Assembly: GCA_036250195.1 (NCBI GenBank)
Contig: JAVHZZ010000005.1
Location: forward strand, 68,569,505-68,633,504
Source of the DNA: Mixophyes australis
Lineage: Eukaryota; Chordata; Amphibia; Anura; Limnodynastidae
Direction of reading: 5' to 3'
DNA length: 64,000 bases
Shown: positions 13,153 to 23,741 of the stretch, one piece after another
How positions within the stretch are numbered: position 1 is the first letter of the stretch
Layout: the number at the start of each line of letters is the position of its first letter
Made by a program: the position numbers and the translations under genes
Notes under the pieces: generated by a model
Database searches by the model: none
Told to the model about the DNA's origin: nothing
Seen by the model: only the letters and a program-made list of their open reading frames with translations

Positions 13153-13894
13153 TTACCCCTACAGCGTGATCACGAAACTGCCATTTCCGACATCTTCAAC
13201 TGGGCGACTCTTGAAAAAGCTGATTTTCAATAAATTAGACATATCGAGCGTCTGGCGCACAGGAATGATGTGACAGGTAAAGAGCGACAATATTGTTAAT
13301 GCTGTTAAAGGGGCAATGACAGCACGCCGGCTGGATAATGCACAAGGATTATTAAAAAGCACTGTCCAGCTGGCGTACTGTCATTGCCCCTTTAACAGCA
13401 CTAACAATACTGTTGCTTTTTACCTGTCACATCATTCCTGTGCGCCAGACACTCGATGTGTCTAATTTATTGAAAGTCAGCTTTTTCAAGAGTCGCCCAG
13501 TTGAAGAGGTCGGGAATGGCAGCATGGTGGCTAAGTGGTTAGCACTTCTGTCTAACAGCGCTGGGGTCATGAGTTCAATTACCAACCATGGCCTTATCTG
13601 TGTGGAGTTTGTATGTTCTCCCTGTGTTTGCGTGGATTTCCTCCGGGTGCTCCGGTTTCCTCCCACACTCCAAAAACATAGTAGTAGGTTAATTGGCTGC
13701 TATCAACATTGACCCTAGTCTGTCTCTCTCTCTCTCTGTCTGTCTGTGTATGTTAGGGAATTTAGACTGTAAGCTCCAATGGGGCACGGACTGATGTATA
13801 TGAGTTCTCTTTACAGCGCTGCAGAATCAGTGGCGCTATATAAATAAATGGTGATGATGATGACTACAGTTTCGTGATCACGCTGTAGGGGTAA
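13153..13894. mobile_element. Foldback (long inverted repeat) DNA element, SINE-interrupted
   Basis: Ends are exact inverted copies: TTACCCCTACAGCGTGATCA at the left and its complement at 13,875-13,894. The two arms (about 13,153-13,335 and 13,360-13,523 plus 13,864-13,894) pair nearly throughout, for example AAAGGGGCAATGACAG against CTGTCATTGCCCCTTT. The right arm is split by a SINE. No ORF is intrinsic to it. No direct target duplication is clear, so the superfamily is open (PIF/Harbinger, hAT or another foldback class). Confidence 0.75.
13524..13863 (+). repeat. tRNA-derived SINE
   Basis: Begins with an A-box-like TGGTGGCTAAGTGGTTAGCA and a B-box-like GAGTTCAATTACC, consistent with an RNA polymerase III promoter from a tRNA-like head. 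It continues with the conserved core (GTGTGGAGTTTGTATGTTCT, CTCCGGTTTCCTCCCACACT) and ends in TATAAATAAATGG plus a GATGATGATGA tail. The core is shared by many fish and amphibian SINEs. It sits inside the right arm of the foldback element, so it is the younger insertion. Confidence 0.8.
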
Positions 13895-13905
13895 GTAGTG
13901 TCGGT

Positions 13906-16067
13906 GTGGTGGTACTCGGGAAAGCAACTACAACCAAACTCTGGGTCCTCACCACCAGTGAGTTCCCCCTCATCCCTCTGCCTTATGGCATTACACTGAC
14001 TTTTCACCTGTTGGGTGCTCTAGGCCCCACATCTCTCCACACTGTCTGTTACCAGGCTACCATCCTACGACTCCTTCTGCACCTCTCCAGTATTGCTTAT
14101 CATGCTAGAGTGGTCCACACGAGAGCACCACTTTATGCCTTGAACTGTAACTCCCACAATCAGCTTCTTCACGACCCCGCGGCTATCAGAGCAGCGTTCC
14201 AACAATATTACACAGCGCTCTATAACCTCCCATCCTCCTCCACCATCCGATGCAGCGATCCAATGCTACTCTGGTCTCTGAATTCCTAGCAAATTACCCA
14301 GCTATCCCACCAAGCTCTTGAACATTTCAATGAGAACATCTCGATATGAAGTCCAGCAAACCATTAAAGGATAAAAAAATATCAAATCCCTGGGCTCCGA
14401 TGGCTTCACGACTGCCTATTATAAGAACTTTTCAGACTTGCTTGCTCCCCACCTGTGCTCCCTCTACAACAATGTTCTTCAGTTGAACTCCTTCCCCCCC
14501 AAAATGCTCGAAGCAGGGTTTGTAGTCATCCCCAAAGAATGGAAGGACCTGCTCCACGCGCAAGTTACAGAGCAATCTCCCTTCTCAATCTTGATTTGAA
14601 AATGTACGCCAAAATTCTGGCGAACCGCTTCAACCAAATCGTCCCCTCCCTAATCCACTATGATCGAATGGGGTTTATCCTGGGATGCCAGGCGAGGTAT
14701 AATACCAGAAGAGCCATTGACATCATCCACATTGTAAACTCCAGGAACTCCCCAACTATCAGGCTCTCTCTTGATGCTGAAAAGCATTTGATAGGATCTC
14801 CTGGGCTTTTTGAGGGCCGCCCTTGAGGCCTTTGTTTTCGCTTGTGATTTCCTCACTGGCGTCCTGGCATTGTATACTACCCAATCTGCCAATGTTTTAA
14901 TTAATGGTATACCCTGAAACCCGATCTTCATCCAAAATGGTACAAGGCAAAGTTGCCCCTATCACCCCTTATATTTACACTGTGGATCGAGCTCCTAGCC
15001 TCTTGGATTAGATTCAATCCCTACATTCAGGGAGTGCAGGTGGGTAGCATCAACTGTAAGATTTCTCTTTTTGCAGATGATGTCCTGCTTTCTCTATCCC
15101 AACCGGCGATCTCTCTCTCTAATCTCTATGAAATACTTCAGGCCTATGGACCATCTCTGGTTATAAAATAAACTATGCAAAATTGGAGGCCGTGCTGCTT
15201 CATGTTTTCCCTCGAGAAACTGACCTCCTCGAAACCACTTCAGTTTTAAGTGGCAAACCAGAAAGATGAAATATTTGAAAGCCTTCCCCACCTCTCATTA
15301 CCACCTCCTCTTTCATGAAAATTTTCCACCTCCTGGCTTGATATAGAATTGGTTTATACTACCTTGCCCGATCTTACTCCCCTCTGGGGTCTTCCCCATA
15401 CATACCGCTCCCTCCTGCATCCAAAATTCTCCCTACCATTAAGCTTGACATCAAGCTTTGGGACCCTTACTCTTTTAATCTGAAGCTCACCACAGCACTA
15501 TCCCCTCTATTCCCCATTTGGCACAATCCTGTATTCCCTCCTGGACTCTCCACCACGAGACTTCTACAAACTGGGCCACTGACTCCCACTGGTCCTCCCC
15601 CAGACGACGAGGCCTGGGATGACGTGAGACTGGGGATAGTCAGAAGCTCCATATTCACCATATTCACCAAACCTCCTATAAAATCTATTAACGCTGGTAT
15701 TATACTCATACATGACTTCATAGCATGTTTTACCTCCTCTTCACCTGACTGTTGGAGGGGCTCTGGCCACAAGGGAGCTATGCTCCACATATGGTGGACC
15801 TGCCCAATTATCGCCTCTTTCTGGGATGGTATACATGGCCTCTTAAATTCTCTATTTGGGGCTCCCGTTGCGAAGGACGCCTGGGTTACCCTATTATGTT
15901 ACCTTCCCCTGGAGCTTGACAAATTTTCAAAAAAATTAACGGCACACATACTGACAGCTGATAAATGGAACAGATTACCTATTACCTCCATGATAGGGGC
16001 CATGTTCTCAACCAAGTATGGGCCCTGTGGCAGTTTGTGGAATGCTCGCTCCCCTCTAGCCCCTTAG
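13906..16067 (+). pseudogene. L1/Tx1-type ORF2 (reverse transcriptase) relic
   Basis: ORF2 would encode endonuclease and reverse transcriptase. Visible pieces, in shifting frames, are a pre-RT helix (14,040-14,290), an RT segment at 14,455-14,800 with SYRAISLLNLDLKMYAKILA, GFILGCQARYNTRR and a degraded LSLDAEK, the catalytic FADD box in KISLFADDVLL (about 15,060-15,090), and a C-terminal Cys/Trp-rich segment HIWWTCP near 15,790-15,810. No endonuclease domain is visible upstream, which implies an internal deletion. At least five frame changes or stops make it non-functional. Confidence 0.75.
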
Positions 16068-16404
16068 CCCTTCCACGATGTGTGGTGAATATAGCCATTT
16101 TACAGCTTGTGGCTGTGAATCATTTATGATCCGTTTGTACACTCTCCCCTGCTGTGTGTTCCCATCCCTTTCTCCCACACTGTGCTAGCATGTGTATTTC
16201 TCATGCAGCCAGCAGAAGACAAGCGACAGCACCAAATGAAAAAAGGAAGAGTGGGGAAGTGTTGGGGAATGTGTGTGGGAATTTGTGGGGGATTGGCACA
16301 ATGAGGGTAAGGAGCTTTTAATGAAAGTATGGGGGAAAAAGGGATTTTAGTGTAAGTGTAGGGGGTGTCTTCTAATGTAATGTGGATGGGGTGTGAGATA
16401 TTCA

Positions 16405-16835
16405 TTTTACAGTAGGGTGAGAGTAAGGTCTAATTGTTTAATGGTGAGTGGGGACATTCAATTTATTGGTGGGGGTATTAATTTAATGGTGGACACTATT
16501 TAATTTAATAGTGAGGTTGGTGCGGACCTATTCATTTAGGGTGGGATGATGGGCCTATTAATTTAATGCTGGGCTGGTTTGGGTGCTATTAATTGAATAT
16601 GTGACTGGGTTTGAGGAGAAGGATTGCTATCTCTTAAAAATGAATGCTAATTATTTAATGTTTGGAAGGAACTATGTCTATTTATTAAATGTGAATACTA
16701 TTAATTTAATATTGCAGTTATTTTGGGGAAATAGTTATTTTCATTAAAGTTGAATGAAGTTAATTTACAGTCGGGCTGGATGCAAGGAGGTGGGACTAAT
16801 AATGAAATCTGGGTGCTTTTGATTTAATGTATGAC
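16405..16835 (+). repeat. Degenerate AT-rich minisatellite
   Basis: Repeated loose units of about 40-55 bp around the core TATTAATTTAATGGTGG-, seen near 16,475, 16,500, 16,555, 16,590, 16,690 and 16,810. No coding content. Confidence 0.45.
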
Positions 16836-16920
16836 TGCATAGAGGGAGAGAGTCCTAGCGAAAGGTCGTTCTTCGCACCACAATGGGGTTGAAGTGGTCG
16901 AATAATCAAGCTGAAGTATT

Positions 16921-17290
16921 ATTATTATCCTTTATTTGTTAGGCGCCATAAGATTTCCTCAGCACCGTACACAGCACAAACAGTAGACTATACAGGGTGA
17001 AACAGTACTGAACAATAAACAAAAAATACCAATACTTCAGAAACTGCAGGGAGGCAAATGCAGTAAAGACGGAGCAGCAGAACAGGTATGGAGACAGGAG
17101 GGAAGAGGGCCCTGCTCATATGAGCTTACATCCAAAGGGAGGGTAAACAAAAATCAGGCACAAAGGGAGCCAGTTGTAGCATGGAGATAGAATAGTGGGG
17201 TCGGTAGGAGAGAGGGGAGAACGAGCGGAGGAGATGAGGGGGTTAAGTGGATGGTTGGTAGGCTTTGAGGACCAAAGTATAGGGGTATAT
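16921..17290 (-). repeat. LINE/SINE 3'-tail type repeat
   Basis: In minus orientation it ends in an (AAT)n-type tail (plus strand TATTATTATTATCC at 16,918-16,931). Blocks include CCTTTATTTGTTAGGCGCC and GCTCATATGAGCTTACATCC, a layout typical of amphibian LINE/SINE 3' regions. A related copy is at 58,136-58,420. It forms the left flank of the Y-box LTR array. Confidence 0.5.
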
Positions 17291-17327
17291 CATCCAAAGT
17301 CTTGATTTCTATACTCACAGCTACATG

Positions 17328-18205
17328 TGTGGTGGTCGAGTACTGATGGTATTTCCTTCCCTTACCTTGTCCTCCAGACACGAGTCAGGTTCTTTTTTGG
17401 TCGGATATCCGGTGGTCAGGAGATAAATACTTCAATGAAAGGGACAAGGATTGGTCAAATAACTTGGGTTTATTAATAATGCGGTAAAGATAATTTTGGT
17501 AAGCCACCGCGCCACTGACCCCTTCAACTCAATGGTAATGACAAAATATTAATTTGATCAACATAGAGCACAATAGCATTTAACATATAATATAACAATA
17601 AATAAATTTTTAGGTAAATCACTTAACATTAACATTCAACTAAAACATTTGGTGCACCAATATTATCCCTGGTAACGTTACCATATTTTGCACTCAGTCC
17701 TGGGCTGACCTGTGCACAGGAATTTTGTAGTACATTAAATCTGTCAGCATGGAGGAAAGCAAGTGGAGGAATCTGTGACAAAGGTGATTTGCAGACCTAC
17801 TGTACTTTCAACTAGAGTTCCTTCATATGATCGACTTCCAGCAGTAATACCTCTTATCTCTCTCAGCCTGTTCCTGAGGTAGTGAGCAGCTACATGGAAA
17901 GATTAAATTCAAATTTCTTATCTCTCGGTCTGTCTTCTTGTCACTCATAAACCTCATCTCTCTCCCTCAGAAGTCTAGAACTTTCCTCTCCCCACTGCCT
18001 TCTGGGAGTTCACAGTTATTACAAAAGTTAGTGGACTTGTTGCTATCTCACAAAACTCCTTTTTCCTGCACATTCTCCTGGGTACGACCTTTTCAGTTCA
18101 ACTGTCAATTGTCAACTGTCATTTCCACTGTGTCTCTCTCAGTCTCTATTAACCCCTTGTAGCCCTGCATTTCAAAAGCGTTTAATAGGGCTTTGGGGCA
18201 CCACA
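17328..18205 (-). repeat. LTR 1 of the array (outer 3' LTR)
   Basis: 878 bp, TGTGGTG...CACCACA. Read on the minus strand it contains an AATAAA poly(A) signal (plus-strand TTTATT near 17,469) and an ATTGG/CCAAT pentamer at 17,450-17,454. It shares G at 17,777 only with the other outer LTR and has private changes near 17,898-17,910, as expected for an outer copy. Confidence 0.92.
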
Positions 18206-18222
18206 TTAACCCCCGCTTTTTC
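18206..18222 (-). promoter_or_regulatory. Polypurine tract of unit 1
   Basis: Minus strand GAAAAAGCGGGGGTTAA directly abuts the 3' LTR. It is the expected primer site for plus-strand DNA synthesis and fixes the element's orientation. Equivalent sites lie 3,207 bp apart in every unit; unit 5 has one substitution (A to C on the plus strand, CATTCACCCC near 31,037). Confidence 0.75.
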
Positions 18223-18367
18223 AGTGCGTGTCCTCACGCATTAAGACATAAAGGTGGTTGTTCTTTATCAATTCAAATCCCACATTTACAACATTTATAA
18301 TAACAACATTTTCAATGACAACAGTTTTAATATACATTATATACAACAGTTTCGGTGAGAAAGATCT

Positions 18368-19363
18368 CTAATCCTGATACTGCCAATAGTAGCTCGAAAG
18401 GGTCAGTGGGCAGCTGAGGCAAAGTCCCTTTTCTATCATCTGGCTCTTTGTCCCAGTCATCCCTTGATGTTTCTTCTTGAGGACGATGTTTCCTTCTGAC
18501 AGCCGACAGGCCTGCGCATCCCAGTCGTAGTCTTTCTGCTGCCGTTTGTAGAAGAACGGAGGAGGGCGCCTGCGCTGGACAGGTCTCTGCTGAGAGGACA
18601 CTTCTTCTGCTCTCTCTCCCTCGCTCACTTGCTCTGTACTTACTTCCCCACAAGATTCTGCAGCATTCTCTCCTCTTGGCCGGTAGAAACGTCTGCGAAA
18701 CCTTCGTCGGTAAGGTGCAAATCTGCTTCCTTTTACTGGTACACCACCAGGGCCAGTCACGTTTGCTGCCTCGGCACCCTTCTCTTCCTCCACAACATCA
18801 AATTCCACAGTCTCCCCGTCTCCAACACTGCGCAGAAACTTCCGTGAGTTATTTTGCTTTATTGCTGTCTGGTGGACAAAGACATCTTCTTTGGTGTCAT
18901 TTCTGTTGATGAAGCCATATCCATTCCGCACATTAAACCACTTGACAGTGCCCGAAACCTTTACATGGGAACCAGCGAACTTTTGGTAACCTTGTAGGAG
19001 CCGAACAGTATGTTGAAAGGCCTGATGACCGGGGGAAGCCGCTTGGGTTAATTTACCCTTCAAAGTCGCCACTAACTCATCCGGGCATCTTTGCAGCACA
19101 TTCATCCCTAGGATGATGGGGGCTATGTTCCCTTTACAGGGGGCGGTGACAAGACAGCCTTGTCTTGGCAACAAGTTCACTCTGATCTGGATGTCCGCTT
19201 CCCAATACCCTTCACACGCAATCTCGAGGCCGTTACTGGCGATCAGCTGCAGCCAGGTTGGGGGTGGTGATAACAGCTGCTCTTTGCCCCAATACTTGTG
19301 GAATGTAGGGAGCCGGATGGTCGTAATCTGCAAACCCATGTCAAGCATAGCCAGGGTCTCCAC
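18368..19363 (-). CDS. Unit 1: protease-like / Y-box cold-shock domain fusion ORF
   Basis: 331 codons in one frame. Residues 1-130 are retropepsin-like, but the active-site triad reads DMG (8-10) instead of DTG/DSG; the later hydrophobic-Gly motif ILGMNVL (84-90) is present. Residues 134-207 are a complete Y-box cold-shock domain with KWFN, RNP1-like NGYGFINR (147-154) and RNP2-like VFVHQ (161-165), then [10 protein letters not shown] and an Arg-rich tail ([24 protein letters not shown]). The tail resembles the vertebrate germ-cell Y-box protein YBX2/FRGY2, which binds and masks oocyte mRNA. Residues 278-318 look like a remnant of a Gypsy integrase C-terminus. The frame runs upstream to a TAG (about 19,409), so the ATG at 19,363 is only the first Met. 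Expression is not shown. Confidence 0.88.
   Translation of the reverse strand: METLAMLDMGLQITTIRLPTFHKYWGKEQLLSPPPTWLQLIASNGLEIACEGYWEADIQIRVNLLPRQGCLVTAPCKGNIAPIILGMNVLQRCPDELVATLKGKLTQAASPGHQAFQHTVRLLQGYQKFAGSHVKVSGTVKWFNVRNGYGFINRNDTKEDVFVHQTAIKQNNSRKFLRSVGDGETVEFDVVEEEKGAEAANVTGPGGVPVKGSRFAPYRRRFRRRFYRPRGENAAESCGEVSTEQVSEGERAEEVSSQQRPVQRRRPPPFFYKRQQKDYDWDAQACRLSEGNIVLKKKHQGMTGTKSQMIEKGLCLSCPLTLSSYYWQYQD
18466..18490 (-). promoter_or_regulatory. Paired AACATC hexamers in element RNA
   Basis: On the sense (minus) strand AACATC occurs at 18,466-18,471 and 18,485-18,490, 19 bp apart, near the 3' end of the fusion ORF. AACAUC is the RNA hexamer reported as preferred by the FRGY2 cold-shock domain. 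Each unit has the pair at +3,207-bp steps. Whether it is bound is inference. Confidence 0.35.
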
Positions 19364-19434
19364 TCCATTAATTGTAACGGGTAACGTGAGACATTGTCCG
19401 ATGAACTAGGGCTTCCAGTTTTCTGGATCTGGAT

Positions 19435-20471
19435 CTATTCCTGGGGCTCGCCCCGAGATTCGGCCCTCAATCTCAGGGTGTCGGAGTTTAAATGTTCGTT
19501 TTGGTCGCAGTTTCGTTCTATGTGTCCTATCCCATGGCACCGGCGACATATCGGGCGCCCTTGACTATCCAATTGGTTGGGCGATCGCCGTACATATTCG
19601 CGAGGTGGTTCCCACATGCCTCGGGCTGGTCTTTGTCTTTCGGGCCTCCACTTTGGTTCCCCGTAGGTGGGTGCCGGTGGCCTCGCCATTTGGCGCATCT
19701 CTCGCTGGATTTCTACCATTCCGACAGCCAGCTCCTCCATTTGCTTTTTGAGCATTTGTATTGGGTCTTCGGTGGGATACTGACCGCTCTGTATTACCGA
19801 TTCTTGGGCCCGTGTTGATTTTTCTGTGCTGCTTGCCATGGTTCCCGTCGAGCTTGCGCTTTCTCTGAAGTCCACCAATTCTGGGTATTCTTCTTCCCTT
19901 CCTCGTTGGTTACCGACAATGGCGATGGCAGTCTCTTTAGCTCTCGGAAGGTTTTGCCTGGCATATGTGCTTTCATCAGTCGTAGCTGAATCTTAACGCT
20001 TTCTTGGGCGACTCCTTCTATGAACTGTACAGTCAGGGCTTCGTCCGCATTTCGTACTTCCTCTTTGTCCACTGCCTGAATGGCTCTTAGCATCTCTTGT
20101 AGGCTCAGGGCATAGTCCCACAGTGTCTCGTTCGGTTGTTGCTTGCGAGCATATAGTTTCATCTTTAACTCCGGAAGAGTTCTTGTCTCAAACGTTGTGG
20201 AAATTTTTTTTAAAACTTGTGCCGCTTCTTTCTTGTCGTCCATCGGCCATCAGATTACTTCTCTGAGCGCCGACCCTGTGGGTTGCCCTATTAAGATCTT
20301 CACTTTCTGCTGTTCATTCAACGGGTATAGCCGGAACATGGATTCCAGTTTGTTCTCGAATTCTGTGAATGAAGTCTTCTGTAGCTTGTCGTCGTCCCCG
20401 CTGTACTTCGGGAGCCATGGGGCCCCGAAATAGTATGGTAGGGTTATGGGCCCTGCCGGTTGCTGATCCAT
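19435..20471 (-). pseudogene. Unit 1: broken gag with zinc knuckle
   Basis: Gag would form the RNA-packaging particle. An ATG at 20,471 opens a capsid-like frame (YFGAPWLPKYSGD, FENKLESMFRLYP). It is cut by an in-frame TGA at 20,250-20,252, continues in the same frame to about 19,934, and then the homologous reading moves to another frame. That frame ends with a CCHC zinc knuckle (CRRCHGIGHIERNC) and stops at 19,435. The fold resembles Ty3/Gypsy-type and PNMA-like capsids. The same TGA and frame change occur in all five units, so the breaks predate the tandem amplification. This unit alone has Leu instead of Phe before the knuckle (NQLDSQ). Confidence 0.8.
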
Positions 20472-20534
20472 TTTTCACTGAGGGTATTACTCTCCTGATG
20501 CACTCGGATCCTGTTCGGTTTGACGCCAAAGTTA

Positions 20535-21412
20535 TGTGGTGGTCGAGTACTGATGGGATTTCCTTCCCTTACCTTGTCCTCCAGACACGAGTCAGGTTCT
20601 TTTTTGGTCGGATATCCGGTGGTCAGGAGATAAATACTTCAATGAAAGGGACAAGGATTGGTCAAATAACTTGGGTTTATTAATAATGCGGTAAAGATAA
20701 TTTTGGTAAGCCACCGCGCCACTGACCCCTTCAACTCAATGGTAATGACAAAATATTAATTTGATCAACATAGAGCACAATAGCATTTAACATATAATAT
20801 AACAATAAATAAATTTTTAGGTAAATCACTTAACATTAACATTCAACTAAAACATTTGGTGCACCAATATTATCCCTGGTAACGTTACCATATTTTTCAA
20901 TCAGTCCTGGGCTGACCTGTGCACAGGAATTTTGTAGTACATTAAATCTGTCAGCATGGAGGAAAGCAAGTGGAGGAATCTGTAACAAAGGTGATTTGCA
21001 GACCTACTGTACTTTCAACTAGAGTTCCTTCATATGATCGACTTCCAGCAGTAATACCTCTTATCTCTCTCAGCCTGTTCCTGAGGTAGTGAGCAGCTAC
21101 ATGGATAGATTCAACTCAAATTTCTTATCTCTCGGTCTGTCTTCTTGTCACTCATAAACCTCATCTCTCTCCCTCAGAAGTCTAGAACTTTCCTCTCCCC
21201 ACTGCCTTCTGGGAGTTCACAGTTATTACAAAAGTTAGTGGACTTGTTGCTATCTCACAAAACTCCTTTTTCCTGCACATTCTCCTGGGTACGACCTTTT
21301 CAGTTCAACTGTCAATTGTCAACTGTCATTTCCACTGTGTCTCTCTCAGTCTCTATTAACCCCTTGTAGCCCTGCATTTCAAAAGCGTTTAATAGGGCTT
21401 TGGGGCACCACA
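20535..21412 (-). repeat. LTR 2 of the array (shared by units 1 and 2)
   Basis: 878 bp with the same ends as LTR 1. Carries the inner-LTR state A at 20,984 and a private change (TTTTTCAATCAG at about 20,893). Confidence 0.92.
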
Positions 21413-21574
21413 TTAACCCCCGCTTTTTCAGTGCGTGTCCTCACGCATTAAGACATAAAGGTGGTTGTTCTTTATCAATTCAAATCCCACATTTACAACA
21501 TTTATAATAACAACATTTTCAATGACAACAGTTTTAATATACATTATATACAACAGTTTCGGTGAGAAAGATCT

Positions 21575-22570
21575 CTAATCCTGATACTGCCAATAGTAGC
21601 TCGAAAGGGTCAGTGGGCAGCTGAGGCAAAGTCCCTTTTCTATCATCTGGCTCTTTGTCCCAGTCATCCCTTGATGTTTCTTCTTGAGGACGATGTTTCC
21701 TTCTGACAGCCGACAGGCCTGCGCATCCCAGTCGTAGTCTTTCTGCTGCCGTTTGTAGAAGAACGGAGGAGGGCGCCTGCGCTGGACAGGTCTCTGCTGA
21801 GAGGACACTTCTTCTGCTCTCTCTCCCTCGCTCACTTGCTCTGTACTTACTTCCCCACAAGATTCTGCAGCATTCTCTCCTCTTGGCCGGTAGAAACGTC
21901 TGCGAAACCTTCGTCGGTAAGGTGCAAATCTGCTTCCTTTTACTGGTACACCACCAGGGCCAGTCACGTTTGCTGCCTCGGCACCCTTCTCTTCCTCCAC
22001 AACATCAAATTCCACAGTCTCCCCGTCTCCAACACTGCGCAGAAACTTCCGTGAGTTATTTTGCTTTATTGCTGTCTGGTGGACAAAGACATCTTCTTTG
22101 GTGTCATTTCTGTTGATGAAGCCATATCCATTCCGCACATTAAACCACTTGACAGTGCCCGAAACCTTTACATGGGAACCAGCGAACTTTTGGTAACCTT
22201 GTAGGAGCCGAACAGTATGTTGAAAGGCCTGATGACCGGGGGAAGCCGCTTGGGTTAATTTACCCTTCAAAGTCGCCACTAACTCATCCGGGCATCTTTG
22301 CAGCACATTCATCCCCAGGATGATGGGGGCTATGTTCCCTTTACAGGGGGCGGTGACAAGACAGCCTTGTCTTGGCAACAAGTTCACTCTGATCTGGATG
22401 TCCGCTTCCCAATACCCTTCACACGCAATCTCGAGGCCGTTACTGGCGATCAGCTGCAGCCAGGTTGGGGGTGGTGATAACAGCTGCTCTTTGCCCCAAT
22501 ACTTGTGGAATGTAGGGAGTCGGATGGTCGTAATCTGCAAACCCATGTCAAGCATAGCCAGGGTCTCCAC
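21575..22570 (-). CDS. Unit 2: protease-like / Y-box cold-shock domain fusion ORF
   Basis: 331 codons, by eye identical in protein sequence to the unit 1 ORF, including the DMG active-site triad, the full cold-shock domain with NGYGFINR and VFVHQ, and Ser at residue 173 where Y-box proteins normally have Pro. The frame is open from end to end. Confidence 0.88.
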   Translation of the reverse strand: METLAMLDMGLQITTIRLPTFHKYWGKEQLLSPPPTWLQLIASNGLEIACEGYWEADIQIRVNLLPRQGCLVTAPCKGNIAPIILGMNVLQRCPDELVATLKGKLTQAASPGHQAFQHTVRLLQGYQKFAGSHVKVSGTVKWFNVRNGYGFINRNDTKEDVFVHQTAIKQNNSRKFLRSVGDGETVEFDVVEEEKGAEAANVTGPGGVPVKGSRFAPYRRRFRRRFYRPRGENAAESCGEVSTEQVSEGERAEEVSSQQRPVQRRRPPPFFYKRQQKDYDWDAQACRLSEGNIVLKKKHQGMTGTKSQMIEKGLCLSCPLTLSSYYWQYQD

Positions 22571-22641
22571 TCCATTAATTGTAACGGGTAACGTGAGACA
22601 TTGTCCGATGAACTAGGGCTTCCAGTTTTCTGGATCTGGAA

Positions 22642-23678
22642 CTATTCCTGGGACTCGCCCTGAGATTCGGCCCTCAATCTCAGGGTGTCGGAGTTTAAAT
22701 GTTCGTTTTGGTCGCAGTTTCGTTCTATGTGTCCTATCCCATGGCACCGGCGACATATCGGGCGCCCTTGACTATCGAATTGGTTGGGCGATCGCCGTAC
22801 ATATTCGCGAGGTGGTTCCCACATGCCTCGGGCTGGTCTTTGTCTTTCGGGCCTCCACTTTGGTTCCCCGTAGGTGGGTGCCGGTGGCCTCGCCATTTGG
22901 CGCATCTCTCGCTGGATTTCTACCATTCCGACAGCCAGCTCCTCCATTTGCTTTTTGAGCATTTGTATTGGGTCTTCGGTGGGATACTGACCGCTCTGTA
23001 TTACCGATTCTTGGGCCCGTGTTGATTTTTCTGTGCTGCTTGCCATGGTTCCCGTCGAGCTTGCGCTTTCTCTGAAGTCCACCAATTCTGGGTATTCTTC
23101 TTCCCTTCCCCGTTGGTTACCGACAATGGCGATGGCAGTCTCTTTAGCTCTCGGAAGGTTTTGCCTGGCATATGTGCTTTCATCAGTCGTAGCTGAATCT
23201 TAACGCTTTCTTGGGCGACTCCTTCTATGAACTGTACAGTCAGGGCTTCGTCCGCATTTCGTACTTCCTCTTTGTCCACTGCCTGAATGGCTCTTAGCAT
23301 CTCTTGTAGGCTCAGGGCATAGTCCCACAGTGTCTCGTTCGGTTGTTGCTTGCGAGCATATAGTTTCATCTTTAACTCCGGAAGAGTTCTTGTCTCAAAC
23401 GTTGTGGAAATTTTTTTTAAAACTTGTGCCGCTTCTTTCTTGTCGTCCATCGGCCATCAGATTACTTCTCTGAGCGCCGACCCTGTGGGTTGCCCTATTA
23501 AGATCTTCACTTTCTGCTGTTCATTCAACGGGTATAGCCGGAACATGGATTCCAGTTTGTTCTCGAATTCTGTGAATGAAGTCTTCTGTAGCTTGTCGTC
23601 GTCCCCGCTGTACTTCGGGAGCCATGGGGCCCCGAAATAGTATGGTAGGGTTATGGGCCCTGCCGGTTGCTGATCCAT
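22642..23678 (-). pseudogene. Unit 2: broken gag with zinc knuckle
   Basis: Same architecture and the same TGA (23,457-23,459) and frame change as unit 1. The zinc-knuckle ORF ends in a variant tail (ESQGESQE) shared only with unit 4. That suggests a two-unit segment was copied during array growth. Confidence 0.8.
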
Positions 23679-23741
23679 TTTTCACTGAGGGTATTACTCT
23701 CCTGATGCACTCGGATCCTGTTCGGTTTGACGCCAAAGTTA

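Larger units (their letters stand above)
10672..16110 (+). mobile_element. Decayed L1/Tx1-clade LINE
   Basis: A plus-strand non-LTR retrotransposon. The order is a GC-richer 5' region (about 10,672-11,970), ORF1 relic (about 11,977-12,830), an internal gap where an AP-endonuclease domain would be expected, and ORF2 RT and C-terminal relic (13,906-16,067). Frameshifts and stops are frequent and a foldback element has inserted at 13,153-13,894. The L1/Tx1 assignment comes from the RT motifs and the coiled-coil ORF1. Outer boundaries are approximate. Confidence 0.7.

Noticed and set aside
18327..18653. 108-codon minus-strand frame overlapping the Y-box tail
   Set aside because: Alternative frame of the fusion ORF with low-complexity Arg/Ser content and no motif.
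19492..19818. 108-codon plus-strand open frame repeated in every array unit, with similar antisense frames of 72-104 codons
   Set aside because: Antisense shadows of gag and the fusion ORF; repetition follows from the array, not from independent conservation.
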